A stretch of DNA of 64,000 nt from NCBI RefSeq assembly GCF_001693385.1, contig NZ_CP016428.1, positions 2,046,001 to 2,110,000 of the forward strand, read 5' to 3'. The notes beneath the pieces are model-generated. The model ran no database searches. It was not told the origin of the DNA and was given only the letters and a program-made list of their open reading frames with translations. Numbering within the stretch: position 1 is the first letter of the stretch; every line of letters begins with the position of its first letter. The DNA comes from Bradyrhizobium icense (GTDB lineage Bacteria; Pseudomonadota; Alphaproteobacteria; Rhizobiales; Xanthobacteraceae). Positions 1-7,776 of the stretch are shown piece by piece. The position numbers and the translations under genes are program-made.

Positions 1-1
1 C

Positions 2-151
2 ATGAGCTTTTCAGGCACAAACAGTTCAAGAGCAAATTTCAAGGTGTCTCGAAATCTCATCTTGCTTGGGCCCGCCGTCACTTCGGCATATGCGTGGCAA
101 ATCTATACGGTTGCGCGGTCGTTGCTATTCCAGAAACTCCGAATCATCTGA
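2..151 (+). CDS. possible small ORF, 49 aa (uncertain)
   Basis: An ATG one base from the window edge opens a 49-codon frame ending in TGA. The product is basic and has a mildly hydrophobic centre, but no recognisable motif. A ribosome site cannot be judged because the upstream DNA is missing, and the frame could be the tail of a longer gene. The following 150 bases up to the next gene hold no convincing ORF. I do not recognise this product. Confidence 0.15.
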   Translation: MSFSGTNSSRANFKVSRNLILLGPAVTSAYAWQIYTVARSLLFQKLRII

Positions 152-303
152 GAATCCAGCCTTTCGCATTTTCAAAAAAATGCAACGTTGTTGATCGGGC
201 AGCGGTTCGTTAGGCTGTAGAAAACTTATCCTTTTCATCGTTGGTCCGGCGGTCTGCCGGCTCAAGGAAACCGTTTAGAACGGGTACGCCAAGGAGATTC
301 GAT

Positions 304-651
304 ATGGCACGAGCTTTCAAGGTTCGTTCCGCAGAGCGCGATGCTCAAACCGACAGCGAACGGCTTGGCTCAATTTCGGCCGCTATTGAAGCCGCGGTCG
401 CTTCCATCCAAAAGGAAAGGGACGCCCTGCGTGCGCGCGTCGATGCGGCGCGCGATCAGGCTGCCTTTGCCACGGGCACTGAATACGATGAGTATCTGAC
501 GCGGGACGCCAAGGATGCGGCCAGGATCAAGGAATACGAACAGCAAATGGCAAGCGGCGAAAACCGCACGCAGGAGCTTGATCGCCAGCTTGGCGGTTTG
601 GGGGCCGTTCAGGAACTCTTCAGCCGGTATTTCGCCGACAAGGTGCGGTAA
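304..651 (+). CDS. hypothetical coiled-coil protein, 115 aa
   Basis: The open frame extends further upstream, but the ATG at 304 is preceded by AAGGAG at 291-296 with good spacing, so I start here. The protein is charged, Ala/Glu/Arg-rich and probably almost all helix: it opens with MARAFKVRS and continues with heptad-like stretches (about residues 30-60 and 75-100) that suggest a coiled coil. There is no signal peptide and no membrane segment, so it is probably cytoplasmic. No family is recognised. It is transcribed toward the small membrane-protein gene at 704-967. Confidence 0.6.
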   Translation: MARAFKVRSAERDAQTDSERLGSISAAIEAAVASIQKERDALRARVDAARDQAAFATGTEYDEYLTRDAKDAARIKEYEQQMASGENRTQELDRQLGGLGAVQELFSRYFADKVR

Positions 652-661
652 ACCGCCGCCG

Positions 662-709
662 CGGAAATCGCGTATAATCCGCGTTTAAATCGTATTTCCG
701 GGATTATAC
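662..709. repeat. two interleaved inverted repeats between convergent genes
   Basis: CGGAAAT at 662-668 pairs with ATTTCCG at 694-700, and GTATAATCC at 672-680 pairs with GGATTATAC at 701-709. The arms alternate A-B-A'-B' and are not nested, so an RNA could form either hairpin or a pseudoknot. The element lies between the convergent genes at 304-651 and 704-967 and overlaps the stop codon of the second. A terminator role is possible, but there is no clear U-tract. Confidence 0.4.
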
Positions 710-967
710 CCGCTCTGAGTGCCGAATATTGAGCCGCGTTCGCAACTGCAAATAAGCCGGCCGCGTCGTCAGGCCCAGAAAATACCCCACCTGAATGGTG
801 ACAATGGGGAGGGCTACGACGGCTAAACCATCCAGCAAATCTTGGCCATTGGCCCAGGCCGAGACGATGTAAGCGCCGGCGCCCAGTACGGAGAGCGGGA
901 GCAGCGCTAAAATATTAAAATGAAGGCCCACATAGATGCCGGCACCGCAGGCGAGGATGGGCAACAT
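704..967 (-). CDS. small integral membrane protein, 87 aa
   Basis: The protein is strongly hydrophobic, with about three membrane segments (roughly residues 2-18, 20-38 and 48-66) and a basic C-terminal tail, so it should sit in the inner membrane. The ATG at 967 follows a GGAG on the minus strand at a somewhat long spacing of about 11 nt. No family is recognised. It faces away from the polyprenyl-phosphate sugar transferase downstream, with 183 bases between them that could hold divergent promoters. Confidence 0.5.
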   Translation of the reverse strand: MLPILACGAGIYVGLHFNILALLPLSVLGAGAYIVSAWANGQDLLDGLAVVALPIVTIQVGYFLGLTTRPAYLQLRTRLNIRHSERV

Positions 968-1150
968 CTGTTAACTCGCTCCGATTAACCGCATTCAAAC
1001 TGATTAAATGTTGCGTCGCACTCCCGCCGAGTGTATGGTCGCCGCCATTAACGAAGAGTTACTTAGGCCTTTTAAGGTCTGTCGGATTTATGGTCCGGAG
1101 CCAATAATCAGGCAGTTGGGTACCAGTAATACTGCGCGGGCATTTTTCTC

Positions 1151-2614
1151 ATGTCGATTGGAGCGGATATTGGCAACAAGGTAGGCCAGATCGACCAATC
1201 CGCTGGCGGTCCTCCCGCTCGTTTCTCCAGCAATGCGGTCCCCTATCTCTTGTCGACCGCAGATGCGTTCGTGATCCTGCTGTCCAGCGTGGCAGGTGGC
1301 ATCGGCTACCAGTTGACCATCGGCAACTTGGTACCGAACATTCTCCCGCATTGCGCGGTCGGGTTGTTGGCGAGCTTCATTCACATCCTGCGCATGAGCG
1401 GCAGCGGCTACTACGATTTTCCTGACAGCGCCAAACCGCGTGTCGAGATCGGCGAAATACTGATCTGCTGGTTTACGACGGGGTTGCTGCTCGCGTTCTT
1501 TGCGTTCTTGCTCAAGGTCGGCGTCGATTATTCGCGCGGCGCCTTTGTGGTGTTTTATTTTGTCGCGCCGGCAGGATTGCTCGTCGTCAGGAAGGGTACC
1601 AAGGTGGCTCTGGCGGCTGCCGTTTCCAGAGGTGTGATCGGCCGACGCGATATCGTGCTGATCGGTGATCTCCACGAGATCGCCGCGTTGGAGCCGAGGG
1701 ATCTTCTGGTTTTCTTCGGCACCTCTGAGGTCAGCCGCTTCACGCTCAGTTCGGACGACGACCTCCAGAAGCGTGAGTCGACCGACGTCAACGTCATCAA
1801 TGCAGCGGCAAACTTTATCCGGCGCAACAATTGTCGCGAAGTGATGCTCGCCATGCCCTGGGAGGATACGGGCCGGCTTGAGTTCATCCGCGAGCACGTC
1901 AAGACGCTTCCAGTTGCGGTGCGGCTGCTGCCCGACATCCGCGTTCGAACGTTGACGAATTATGCGTCGTCGGCGCGCCAGCGCGTCCTGGCGATCGAAA
2001 TTCAACGTGCGCCGCTCAGTGCCGCGGAACGCTTCGTCAAGCGCGTGATGGACATTGTCATCGCGGCGCTGGCGCTGGTGTTCTTTCTGCCGATCATGGC
2101 GCTCACGGCCATCGCCATCAAGCTGGACAGTCCCGGGCCGGTTATTTTCCGGCAATTCCGCAAGGGATTTAATGGCAAGCAATTCATGATGTTCAAATTC
2201 CGAACCATGACCGTGCAGGAAAACGGGCCCGCTGTGATGCAGGCTACCCGCGACGACCCCCGGGTGACATCCATCGGCCGGCTGTTGCGATCGGCAAGTA
2301 TCGATGAATTGCCGCAGCTATTGAACGTCCTTAAGGGAGATATGTCCCTGATCGGTCCGCGTCCTCATGCGCTGGCCCATGACAATTATTTCGAGACGGT
2401 ATTGAGCGAGTATGCGTTCCGGCATCACGTCAAGCCCGGCATGACCGGCTGGGCGCAATGCAACGGCGCGCGCGGGGGCACACCGACGATCGAGCACATC
2501 TCCGAGCGCGTAAAACTCGACCTCTGGTACATCAACAACTGGAGCCTGTGGCTGGACGTCCAGATAGTGATCAAGACCTTCTTCGAGGTATTGCGTAAGC
2601 GCAACGCCTACTGA
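1151..2614 (+). CDS. undecaprenyl-phosphate hexose-1-phosphate transferase (EPS initiating transferase)
   Basis: This is a 487-aa polyprenyl glycosylphosphotransferase of the WcaJ/ExoY/PssA type. It would start repeat-unit synthesis by moving a sugar-1-phosphate from a nucleotide sugar to undecaprenyl phosphate on the inner face of the cytoplasmic membrane. Residues 30-150 hold several hydrophobic segments. A Rossmann-like middle region follows, then a hydrophobic helix at about 300-322 and the catalytic domain. Family motifs visible there are KFRTM (349-353), SIDELPQLLNVLKGDMSLIG (about 383-402), GPRP (402-405) and the KPGMTGWAQ stretch. Its length matches full-size WcaJ proteins rather than the short ExoY form. 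There is no good ribosome site before the ATG. The sugar (glucose or galactose) cannot be read from sequence. Confidence 0.93.
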   Translation: MSIGADIGNKVGQIDQSAGGPPARFSSNAVPYLLSTADAFVILLSSVAGGIGYQLTIGNLVPNILPHCAVGLLASFIHILRMSGSGYYDFPDSAKPRVEIGEILICWFTTGLLLAFFAFLLKVGVDYSRGAFVVFYFVAPAGLLVVRKGTKVALAAAVSRGVIGRRDIVLIGDLHEIAALEPRDLLVFFGTSEVSRFTLSSDDDLQKRESTDVNVINAAANFIRRNNCREVMLAMPWEDTGRLEFIREHVKTLPVAVRLLPDIRVRTLTNYASSARQRVLAIEIQRAPLSAAERFVKRVMDIVIAALALVFFLPIMALTAIAIKLDSPGPVIFRQFRKGFNGKQFMMFKFRTMTVQENGPAVMQATRDDPRVTSIGRLLRSASIDELPQLLNVLKGDMSLIGPRPHALAHDNYFETVLSEYAFRHHVKPGMTGWAQCNGARGGTPTIEHISERVKLDLWYINNWSLWLDVQIVIKTFFEVLRKRNAY

Positions 2615-2810
2615 TTGCAAACAAAGGAGAGAACCTCCGTTCTGCCAATCACCAGAGGTTGCGGGTGCGTGGCAGGGAACTTCGCCGTCAGCAGGTTGGT
2701 GACGCCGGTCCCGCCGAAATAGAGACGAGCAAGCCTGCCGTACGAATCCGGGCTGATCACGATTTGATTGATATTTGAATGACTTAGGCTTGATGCTCTT
2801 AAAGCCCCGG
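2611..2810 (-). pseudogene. possible remnant of an unknown gene (about 66 codons, no start)
   Basis: The minus strand between the sugar transferase and the H-NS gene is open for about 66 codons and reads like ordinary protein (for example YGRLARLYFGGTGVTNLL), but it has no start codon with a ribosome site. It could be the 3' end of a gene whose 5' part has been lost, or chance. The family is not recognised. Confidence 0.15.
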
Positions 2811-2908
2811 GGTTCTACGGGGGATTTGTTCGCCAAATTTGCAATTTTACTGGAAAGGGCCGGTGCCGGACTTATAGTTTGTCACGAATCGTGATGGTCG
2901 CAGGCGGG

Positions 2909-3286
2909 ATGAACAAGAAGCCAAATTTCGATGGAATGTCGGTAGACGAGTTATGGCAGCTCCATGAGGAGCTTAGTCAGGTGCTATCGGTTCGACTGAC
3001 GTCGGAAAAGCGTGAGCTCGAGAAGCGCTTGGCCCAACTCCGGCGTGAGAAGGAGATGCGTCAGACGGAATCCGCGGACCCGCAAAGGGCACCTCGCGAG
3101 CGCCGGAAGTACCCGCGCGTATTCCCAAAATATCGAAATCCCGAGGAGCCTTCCGAAACCTGGTCGGGGCGCGGCAAGCAGCCTCGCTGGCTCACGGCCG
3201 CTCTGAAGACCGGCCACAAGATCGAGGAGTTCGTGATTGGCAAGCCGGAAGGTAGCGGCGAGAGTCCTCGACGCCGCCGCGCGTAG
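2909..3286 (+). CDS. H-NS family nucleoid-associated protein (HvrA-like)
   Basis: This 125-aa protein has the two-part structure of alphaproteobacterial H-NS proteins. An N-terminal oligomerisation helix pair carries MSVDELWQLHEEL and an Arg/Glu-rich coil. A basic linker follows, then a C-terminal DNA-binding motif at about residues 70-92 containing KYRNP and TWSGRGKQPRWL, the family signature. It would bind curved AT-rich DNA and silence horizontally acquired genes, which suits its place beside an EPS locus with AT-rich parts. In-frame starts at TTG 2879 and ATG 2894 are possible. I chose 2909 because the product then begins in the usual family manner. It is monocistronic. Confidence 0.9.
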   Translation: MNKKPNFDGMSVDELWQLHEELSQVLSVRLTSEKRELEKRLAQLRREKEMRQTESADPQRAPRERRKYPRVFPKYRNPEEPSETWSGRGKQPRWLTAALKTGHKIEEFVIGKPEGSGESPRRRRA

Positions 3287-3331
3287 TCGTCGCCTTTTTG
3301 TGGCTACGAGGTGCTATCGTCGGAGGTCCCC

Positions 3332-3574
3332 ATGAAGCTCGCGCTCTGTGCTGCATTGACCCTGCTGCTGATCGGAACGGCCTCTGCAGGTCAAAGCAAC
3401 GTCTCGATTGGCAAGCTGCGCCTGGCCGATGCCGCCACCGACGCCTGCTTAGCCAACTGCGCCAGCCAGAATGATGCCTGCAAGCGCGTATGCCCAACCA
3501 CGCTTGGCGCTCCCTGCCAGAGCGCCTGTGACAGCCAGGCCCAAACCTGCAGGCAAGGCTGCCGTAATAGATAG
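3332..3574 (+). CDS. secreted small Cys-rich protein with four CX3C motifs
   Basis: The ATG at 3332 follows GGAGG at a good distance. The 80-aa product has a Sec signal peptide (hydrophobic core about residues 5-18, cleavage near SAG). The mature part has eight cysteines in a regular order: CX3C-X6-CX3C-X7-CX3C-X6-CX3C, which is a duplicated unit. Such pairs normally form disulfide-linked helical hairpins, so it is probably an oxidised periplasmic or secreted protein. The function is unknown. It is followed within about 50 bases by the convergent sugar-nucleotide operon. Confidence 0.65.
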   Translation: MKLALCAALTLLLIGTASAGQSNVSIGKLRLADAATDACLANCASQNDACKRVCPTTLGAPCQSACDSQAQTCRQGCRNR

Positions 3575-3626
3575 CTATGATCGGTCGCGACGCTCTCGAT
3601 CGGGCGGCGGACCTGCCCCGTCGCGA

Positions 3627-4553
3627 CTAATTTGCGGCCTGCCGGTAGAACGCAGCCTCGGCGTCCCAGGCCGCCGCTTCGCTCCAGCCGAATTCGGCGC
3701 CGTCAATCCGATCCGTGTTGATCCGGACCATCGGTTCGGCGAACTCCTGTTGTTGCAGCAGCGTCACGGGACAGGCGATCCCAAGGCGCGATGACATTTC
3801 ACTGGCAAAGCGTTGAGCAAACGCGCCCTGGCTCTCGACATAAAAGCTCGGATTGAACTTCGTTATGCCGTGATGCGGAGGGACTTTCTCAGCAAAGGTC
3901 GCGTAGGCTTTCGCCAGTAAATCAACATGGATGTTGTCCCGCACGTACAGCGGCGTGCGTACTGTCGGCACTTCGCCCTTGAACCAAGAGCGGGTCAAAT
4001 AGCTGCAGAACCGCGGCTCCTCGAACGGGCCAAAGGGATTCGCGATCACGAACTTCCCGAGATTGAAATGGAGGGTTTCGCTGAGGAAGCGATAGTATTG
4101 CCAGGTGAGGCCCTTCGACAGTCCGTACGGTGAGAAAGCTCTGAGCGGTGCGTCGCCGGCACCTTCGTCCTGTTCGAATACGGAGCCGGTGAGTACGACG
4201 CCGGTCAGGCTGCGATCCATCATCTTCTTCAGGACCGCGACAAGGTTCTTCGTATTGTCGGTGACGGCGCCAATGACGTCGAAGTCCGGATTGCGGTAGT
4301 CGCCGGTTTGGGCCGCATGCTGGCACAACAGGTCCCATGAGCCGGTGCCTGCGAGATCGAGAAAGCGATCCGAGCCAAATGGGCAGTCTTCGACGATTTC
4401 GGCAACACAGCGAAGCTCGGCCACGCGACTGCCGCGCAGGCCCGAATAGTTGCTGCCCTTGAGGGGCGCGACGACGGTATGGCCTCTCGCGGCAAGGCTG
4501 CGCGCAAACCATAGACCGGTAAACGAGCTGCCTCCGGTCAGTAGGATTCTCAC
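3627..4553 (-). CDS. NAD(P)-dependent epimerase/reductase (extended SDR)
   Basis: A 308-aa extended short-chain dehydrogenase. The GTG at 4553 overlaps the stop of the upstream 3,5-epimerase gene (GTGA), which fixes the start and implies coupled translation. The N-terminus RILLTGGSSFTG carries the nucleotide-binding glycine motif. SPYGLSKG near the middle supplies the catalytic Tyr and Lys (YxxxK). It probably epimerises or reduces a 4-keto-6-deoxy sugar nucleotide as the last step of the operon at 3627-6963. The exact sugar is not determined. Confidence 0.8.
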   Translation of the reverse strand: MRILLTGGSSFTGLWFARSLAARGHTVVAPLKGSNYSGLRGSRVAELRCVAEIVEDCPFGSDRFLDLAGTGSWDLLCQHAAQTGDYRNPDFDVIGAVTDNTKNLVAVLKKMMDRSLTGVVLTGSVFEQDEGAGDAPLRAFSPYGLSKGLTWQYYRFLSETLHFNLGKFVIANPFGPFEEPRFCSYLTRSWFKGEVPTVRTPLYVRDNIHVDLLAKAYATFAEKVPPHHGITKFNPSFYVESQGAFAQRFASEMSSRLGIACPVTLLQQQEFAEPMVRINTDRIDGAEFGWSEAAAWDAEAAFYRQAAN

Positions 4554-5116
4554 GTCAGGCCTCGCAAGGATTCGATGCCGTGGAATACCGGGTCGAAGTC
4601 CGGCCAGCTTTGGTCCTTGGGCGAAACCTCGACGGGCTGGCGCGGCCACTCGATCCCAAATCGCGGATCGTCGAAGCGTAGGCCGCGCTCCTGTTCGGGA
4701 GCGTAGAACGCATTCACCAGATAGAACGCCTCCGTATCGTCGGTGAGCGTCAGAATGCCGTGTGCAAACCCCTGCGGAACGAAAATCATCGTTCGGTTTT
4801 CCGCGGTGAGTTCGACGCCGAACCATTGGCCGAAGGTTGGGGAGTCCGGCCGCAGATCGACGATGGCATCAAAGAGCGCCCCGCGGATACAGCGCACCAC
4901 CTTGATTTCTGCGGCCGGCGCCACTTGATAGTGCATCCCGCGCAGGGTGCCGGCTTTCGCACTGAGGGAGTTGTTGATCTGAACGATCGACATCGGCACG
5001 CCGGCCGCTTCGAATTCCTTCTGGCAAAAGAAGCGCGCGAAAAACCCCCGGTCGTCGCCGCGCTTTTCGAGTTCGATCGTGTAGGCGCCATGAAGCGGCG
5101 TAGGGTGAAACTTCAC
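4550..5116 (-). CDS. rfbC: dTDP-4-dehydrorhamnose 3,5-epimerase-like cupin (RmlC/RfbC type)
   Basis: A 188-aa protein that spans the RmlC cupin family. DDRGFFARFFC at about residues 21-31, TLRGMHYQ with the catalytic-type His at position 62, and FVPQGFAHG about 50 residues later are the family hallmarks. It isomerises C3 and/or C5 of a 4-keto-6-deoxyhexose nucleotide in the cytoplasm. It is the third gene of a four-gene minus-strand operon and overlaps the next gene by four bases. Because the operon begins with a cytidylyltransferase, the substrate may be CDP-linked rather than dTDP-linked (inference). Confidence 0.9.
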   Translation of the reverse strand: MKFHPTPLHGAYTIELEKRGDDRGFFARFFCQKEFEAAGVPMSIVQINNSLSAKAGTLRGMHYQVAPAAEIKVVRCIRGALFDAIVDLRPDSPTFGQWFGVELTAENRTMIFVPQGFAHGILTLTDDTEAFYLVNAFYAPEQERGLRFDDPRFGIEWPRQPVEVSPKDQSWPDFDPVFHGIESLRGLT

Positions 5117-5134
5117 GATGCAAACCTTTCGAGA

Positions 5135-6178
5135 TTATTGCCAGCGGAGGTCGGCAGACAGGCGGCCCACCGCAATGTGGTCCTTGAGCGTCTTGAGCCG
5201 CATCAGCGAGGACGAGCGAAACTCCTTGTCCGAGAACCGCATTCCTTTCAATCCGGCGTAGAGATTTTTGACGGACTGAGCGAGCGGGACCGCGGGAAGA
5301 TGCGCAGGAGCCAGTTCAGCGAACAGTGAAAAATCAACCTGATAGGAGCGCAAATCCGGCGGTGCCGCCGTGTTGATACTTACCTTGGTACCCGGCAGTT
5401 CGGCAGCCACGACATCGGCCAGGTCGCGGACTTGATAATTTCCCGTGTTGCTGCCGGCGTTGACCACAAGAACCCGTCCGCCACGGTCCGCATCGCGTCC
5501 GATGGCCCATTCAATGGCGCGTGCCATATCGGCTACGTCGATCAGTGGCCGCCACGGCGTCCCGTCGCTGAGCACGGTGATCTCGCCGGTGGCCAGTGCA
5601 CTCGCGACAAAGTCGTTGAGGACCAGGTCGAGCCGCAACCGATCCGACATGCCGCAAGCGGTGGCAAACCTCAGGCAGGTGACCGTCATGTTGCCTGCAT
5701 TGCTCGAGCGAAGCGCGTTTTCCATCGCAACCTTGGACCGCGCATAGGCGGTGAGGGGATTGAGCTGGTCGCTTTCGCGCTTGGGGCGACCTTCGGCGGC
5801 GCCGTAAATGCTGCAGCTCGAAGCGAATATGAAGCGACCGACGCCGCGCTGCTCCGCCATCCGCGCAAGCGCAACGCTGGCCTTTTCGTTGATGGCTTCG
5901 GTGACCCCCTCGAATTCCTTCCCCATCGGGTCGTTGGAAATCGCAGCCAGATGAACGACGACATCGACCCCATCGAGCAGTTCCGGCGGAAAATTTCTGA
6001 TATCGCCGAAATGAACGCGATCCAGCAGCGACTCAGGCAGCCTGATCGCTCCCGTAAGGTTGTGGGCAAAGAATGCAGTATCGAACCCGATCAATTCGGC
6101 GTCTGGAAATTTCTGCCGAAGGTGGCGTGTAAGGATAGGGCCGACATAACCCATCGAACCGGTAATAAGAATGCGCAT
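5135..6178 (-). CDS. NAD-dependent sugar-nucleotide epimerase/dehydratase
   Basis: Extended SDR of 347 aa from the ATG at 6178; an in-frame ATG at 6199 would add seven lysine-rich residues and overlap the upstream gene. RILITGSMGYVG forms the NAD(P) site, HLAAISNDPMG is a conserved SDR stretch, and TAYARSK supplies the Tyr/Lys pair. It belongs to the WcaG-like group often found beside RfbF-type cytidylyltransferases. It lies second in the operon and could carry out the dehydratase or epimerase step on the CDP-sugar. It is not an obvious CDP-glucose 4,6-dehydratase by motif. Confidence 0.83.
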   Translation of the reverse strand: MRILITGSMGYVGPILTRHLRQKFPDAELIGFDTAFFAHNLTGAIRLPESLLDRVHFGDIRNFPPELLDGVDVVVHLAAISNDPMGKEFEGVTEAINEKASVALARMAEQRGVGRFIFASSCSIYGAAEGRPKRESDQLNPLTAYARSKVAMENALRSSNAGNMTVTCLRFATACGMSDRLRLDLVLNDFVASALATGEITVLSDGTPWRPLIDVADMARAIEWAIGRDADRGGRVLVVNAGSNTGNYQVRDLADVVAAELPGTKVSINTAAPPDLRSYQVDFSLFAELAPAHLPAVPLAQSVKNLYAGLKGMRFSDKEFRSSSLMRLKTLKDHIAVGRLSADLRWQ

Positions 6179-6192
6179 GGAATCTTTCTTCT

Positions 6193-6963
6193 TCACCATT
6201 TCTTCCAGGGGGCCTTATTGCTTGACCAAAGATCTTCCAGATATCGCTTGTCCCGCAACGTATCCATCGGGTGCCAGAATCCGTCGTGGAGGAATACGCT
6301 GAGCTGGCCGGCCGTTGCCAGATTCGTCATCGGCTCTTTTTCCCAGACGGTCGCGTCGCCTTCGATGTAGTCGCCAACCTTCGGCGAGAGCACGAAGAAG
6401 CCGCCGTTGATCCAGTTGCCGTCGCCGCGCGGCTTCTCCTGAAATCCGGTAACGCGGGGCCCCTGATGGTTGATGGCGCCGAAGCGGCCGGGCGGCTGCG
6501 TGCCGGTCACGGTCGCAAGACGCCCCTCGCGCCGATGGAAGGCGATGCTTTCGGTGATGTCGATATCGGCCACGCCGTCGCCGTAGGTCAGGCAGAAGGC
6601 ATCGTCATCGCCGATGTAGGGTAGGATTCTCTTGATGCGGCCGCCGATCATGGTTTCTTCGCCGGTGTCGATCAACGTCACCCGCCACGGTTCGGCATGT
6701 TTCTCCAGAACCTCCATCCTGTTTTCGCGAAGGTCGAAAGTGACGTTCGACTGATGCAGGAAGTAGTTGGAGAAATATTCCTTGATCACGTAGCCCTTGT
6801 AGCCGAGGCAGATGATGAAGTCGTTGATGCCGTGGCTAGAGTAGATCTTCATGATGTGCCACAGGATCGGCTTGCCGCCGATTTCGATCATCGGCTTGGG
6901 ACGAACATCGGTCTCCTCGGCAAATCTGGTTCCCAGGCCTCCGGCCAGCAATACTGCGCGCAT
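6193..6963 (-). CDS. rfbF: glucose-1-phosphate cytidylyltransferase
   Basis: 256 aa, the normal length of RfbF. It converts CTP and glucose-1-phosphate to CDP-glucose. The N-terminal MRAVLLAGGLGTRFAEET is the nucleotidyltransferase signature, with the following RPKPMIEIGGKPILW also typical. Later, GDGVADIDI and FQEKPRGDGNWINGGFFV match the RfbF family closely. The start at ATG 6963 gives the family N-terminus; the longer open frame to 7050 is not needed. It is the first gene of the minus-strand sugar operon. Upstream, 246 bases of intergenic DNA probably hold the operon promoter. Confidence 0.92.
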   Translation of the reverse strand: MRAVLLAGGLGTRFAEETDVRPKPMIEIGGKPILWHIMKIYSSHGINDFIICLGYKGYVIKEYFSNYFLHQSNVTFDLRENRMEVLEKHAEPWRVTLIDTGEETMIGGRIKRILPYIGDDDAFCLTYGDGVADIDITESIAFHRREGRLATVTGTQPPGRFGAINHQGPRVTGFQEKPRGDGNWINGGFFVLSPKVGDYIEGDATVWEKEPMTNLATAGQLSVFLHDGFWHPMDTLRDKRYLEDLWSSNKAPWKKW

Positions 6964-7209
6964 TAATTTGCCATTCAATACGTTGAGATTAATGGGTTTA
7001 GCGATATTCACTACATGAAATGGCGAGGCCATGCGAGGCCGCACCGTCATTTCGTGGCAGAATGGTTTATTTGATTTCGCCCGTCAATTTACGGGGGTTC
7101 CCGTGCGGACGGTTCGCGCGTTGAGGTAGACGCGGCCGGAGTAAGGTTGATGGGTTATCTTAATCAACGGCTTTGATTGAGCCGCTCACGGGCGAAGCTA
7201 TAATGAAGT

Positions 7210-7404
7210 ATGAAGCGAAATCGCCCACGTCGGAAAATCGTCACCAAGCGTAAATCGCGGGCTCGGCCCGACGATCTCGCGCAAAAATATCGGGAAGTGT
7301 GCGAACTCCGACGCAAATTGGAGTGCGTTACGGCCGAGTTATTTTCCCTTGGTCGGCGCGATTTGGCTTTTAATGCCGGAGTTCAGTGCGATGAGCCGCT
7401 ATAA
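7210..7404 (+). CDS. small basic protein with a helical C-terminal half, 64 aa
   Basis: The first 22 residues are mostly Arg and Lys. A predicted helix follows (YREVCELRRKLECVTAELF). Its layout resembles the 53-aa ORF at 21911-22072, which also begins MKR and has a YAEVLRLRQ helix. The ribosome site is weak. Its last codons overlap the start of the next small gene by 14 bases, which suggests coupled expression. Function unknown; possibly a nucleic-acid-binding peptide, judging only from charge. Confidence 0.4.
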   Translation: MKRNRPRRKIVTKRKSRARPDDLAQKYREVCELRRKLECVTAELFSLGRRDLAFNAGVQCDEPL

Positions 7405-7591
7405 CATTTTTCAGAGCACGTCGTTCAGCCCGGAGCGGGCGTGGGCGGATACCTGGCACCTCTGGACCGTCATGTTTCCGAGGCGCTCGATTACCGGGCG
7501 GCTGTTGTGGGGCAAGGTGTGGCGCCGGCACGATGGCAGGCGCTGGATCTACAAGAAGTTCGTCGAATACGAGCCCGACGACCTCGGCTGA
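7391..7591 (+). CDS. hypothetical protein, 66 aa, Trp/Arg-rich
   Basis: The ATG at 7391 has GGAG nine bases upstream. The product begins MSRYNIFQ and is rich in Trp, Arg and Tyr, with segments such as WADTWHLWTVMFPRRS and GKVWRRHDGRRW. It has no signal peptide. The composition suggests a small folded domain rather than chance. No family is recognised. It overlaps the preceding basic ORF and probably shares its transcript. Confidence 0.5.
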   Translation: MSRYNIFQSTSFSPERAWADTWHLWTVMFPRRSITGRLLWGKVWRRHDGRRWIYKKFVEYEPDDLG

Positions 7592-7608
7592 ACGACCGAG
7601 TGCTTCGC

Positions 7609-7776
7609 TCAGACCCGCCGTGACACGCTGCTACGCCGTTCCGAGCGCAAGGCCAATGCGACGCCGATGACGATGATCGTCATCGTTGCCAGCAGACTGG
7701 CCGGAGCGGCACAATTAATGCACGTTCCAACGATCGAGAAGGTCTCGCTCACGGGAGCTGCAACAAGGTTCGTCAT
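7609..7776 (-). CDS. possible single-span membrane microprotein, 55 aa
   Basis: A minus-strand ATG at 7776 is preceded by AGGA about seven bases upstream. The 55-aa product has one membrane helix (about residues 27-43, SLLATMTIIVIGVALAL) and an Arg-rich tail, so it would insert with the C-terminus inside. Two Cys (CINC) lie just before the helix. It is too short for motif assignment and rests on start signal and hydropathy only. Confidence 0.35.
   Translation of the reverse strand: MTNLVAAPVSETFSIVGTCINCAAPASLLATMTIIVIGVALALRSERRSSVSRRV

Noticed and set aside
1088-2182. Minus-strand 364-aa frame antisense to the sugar transferase
   Set aside because: Arg/His/Gln-rich shadow composition, no start signal, fully inside a clear plus-strand gene.
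2318-2836. Minus-strand 172-aa frame overlapping the end of the sugar transferase
   Set aside because: Most of it is antisense to conserved catalytic sequence; only the short intergenic part reads protein-like, in a different frame.
5432-6370. Plus-strand 312-aa frame antisense to the epimerase
   Set aside because: Shadow of a well-supported gene; composition atypical and no ribosome site.
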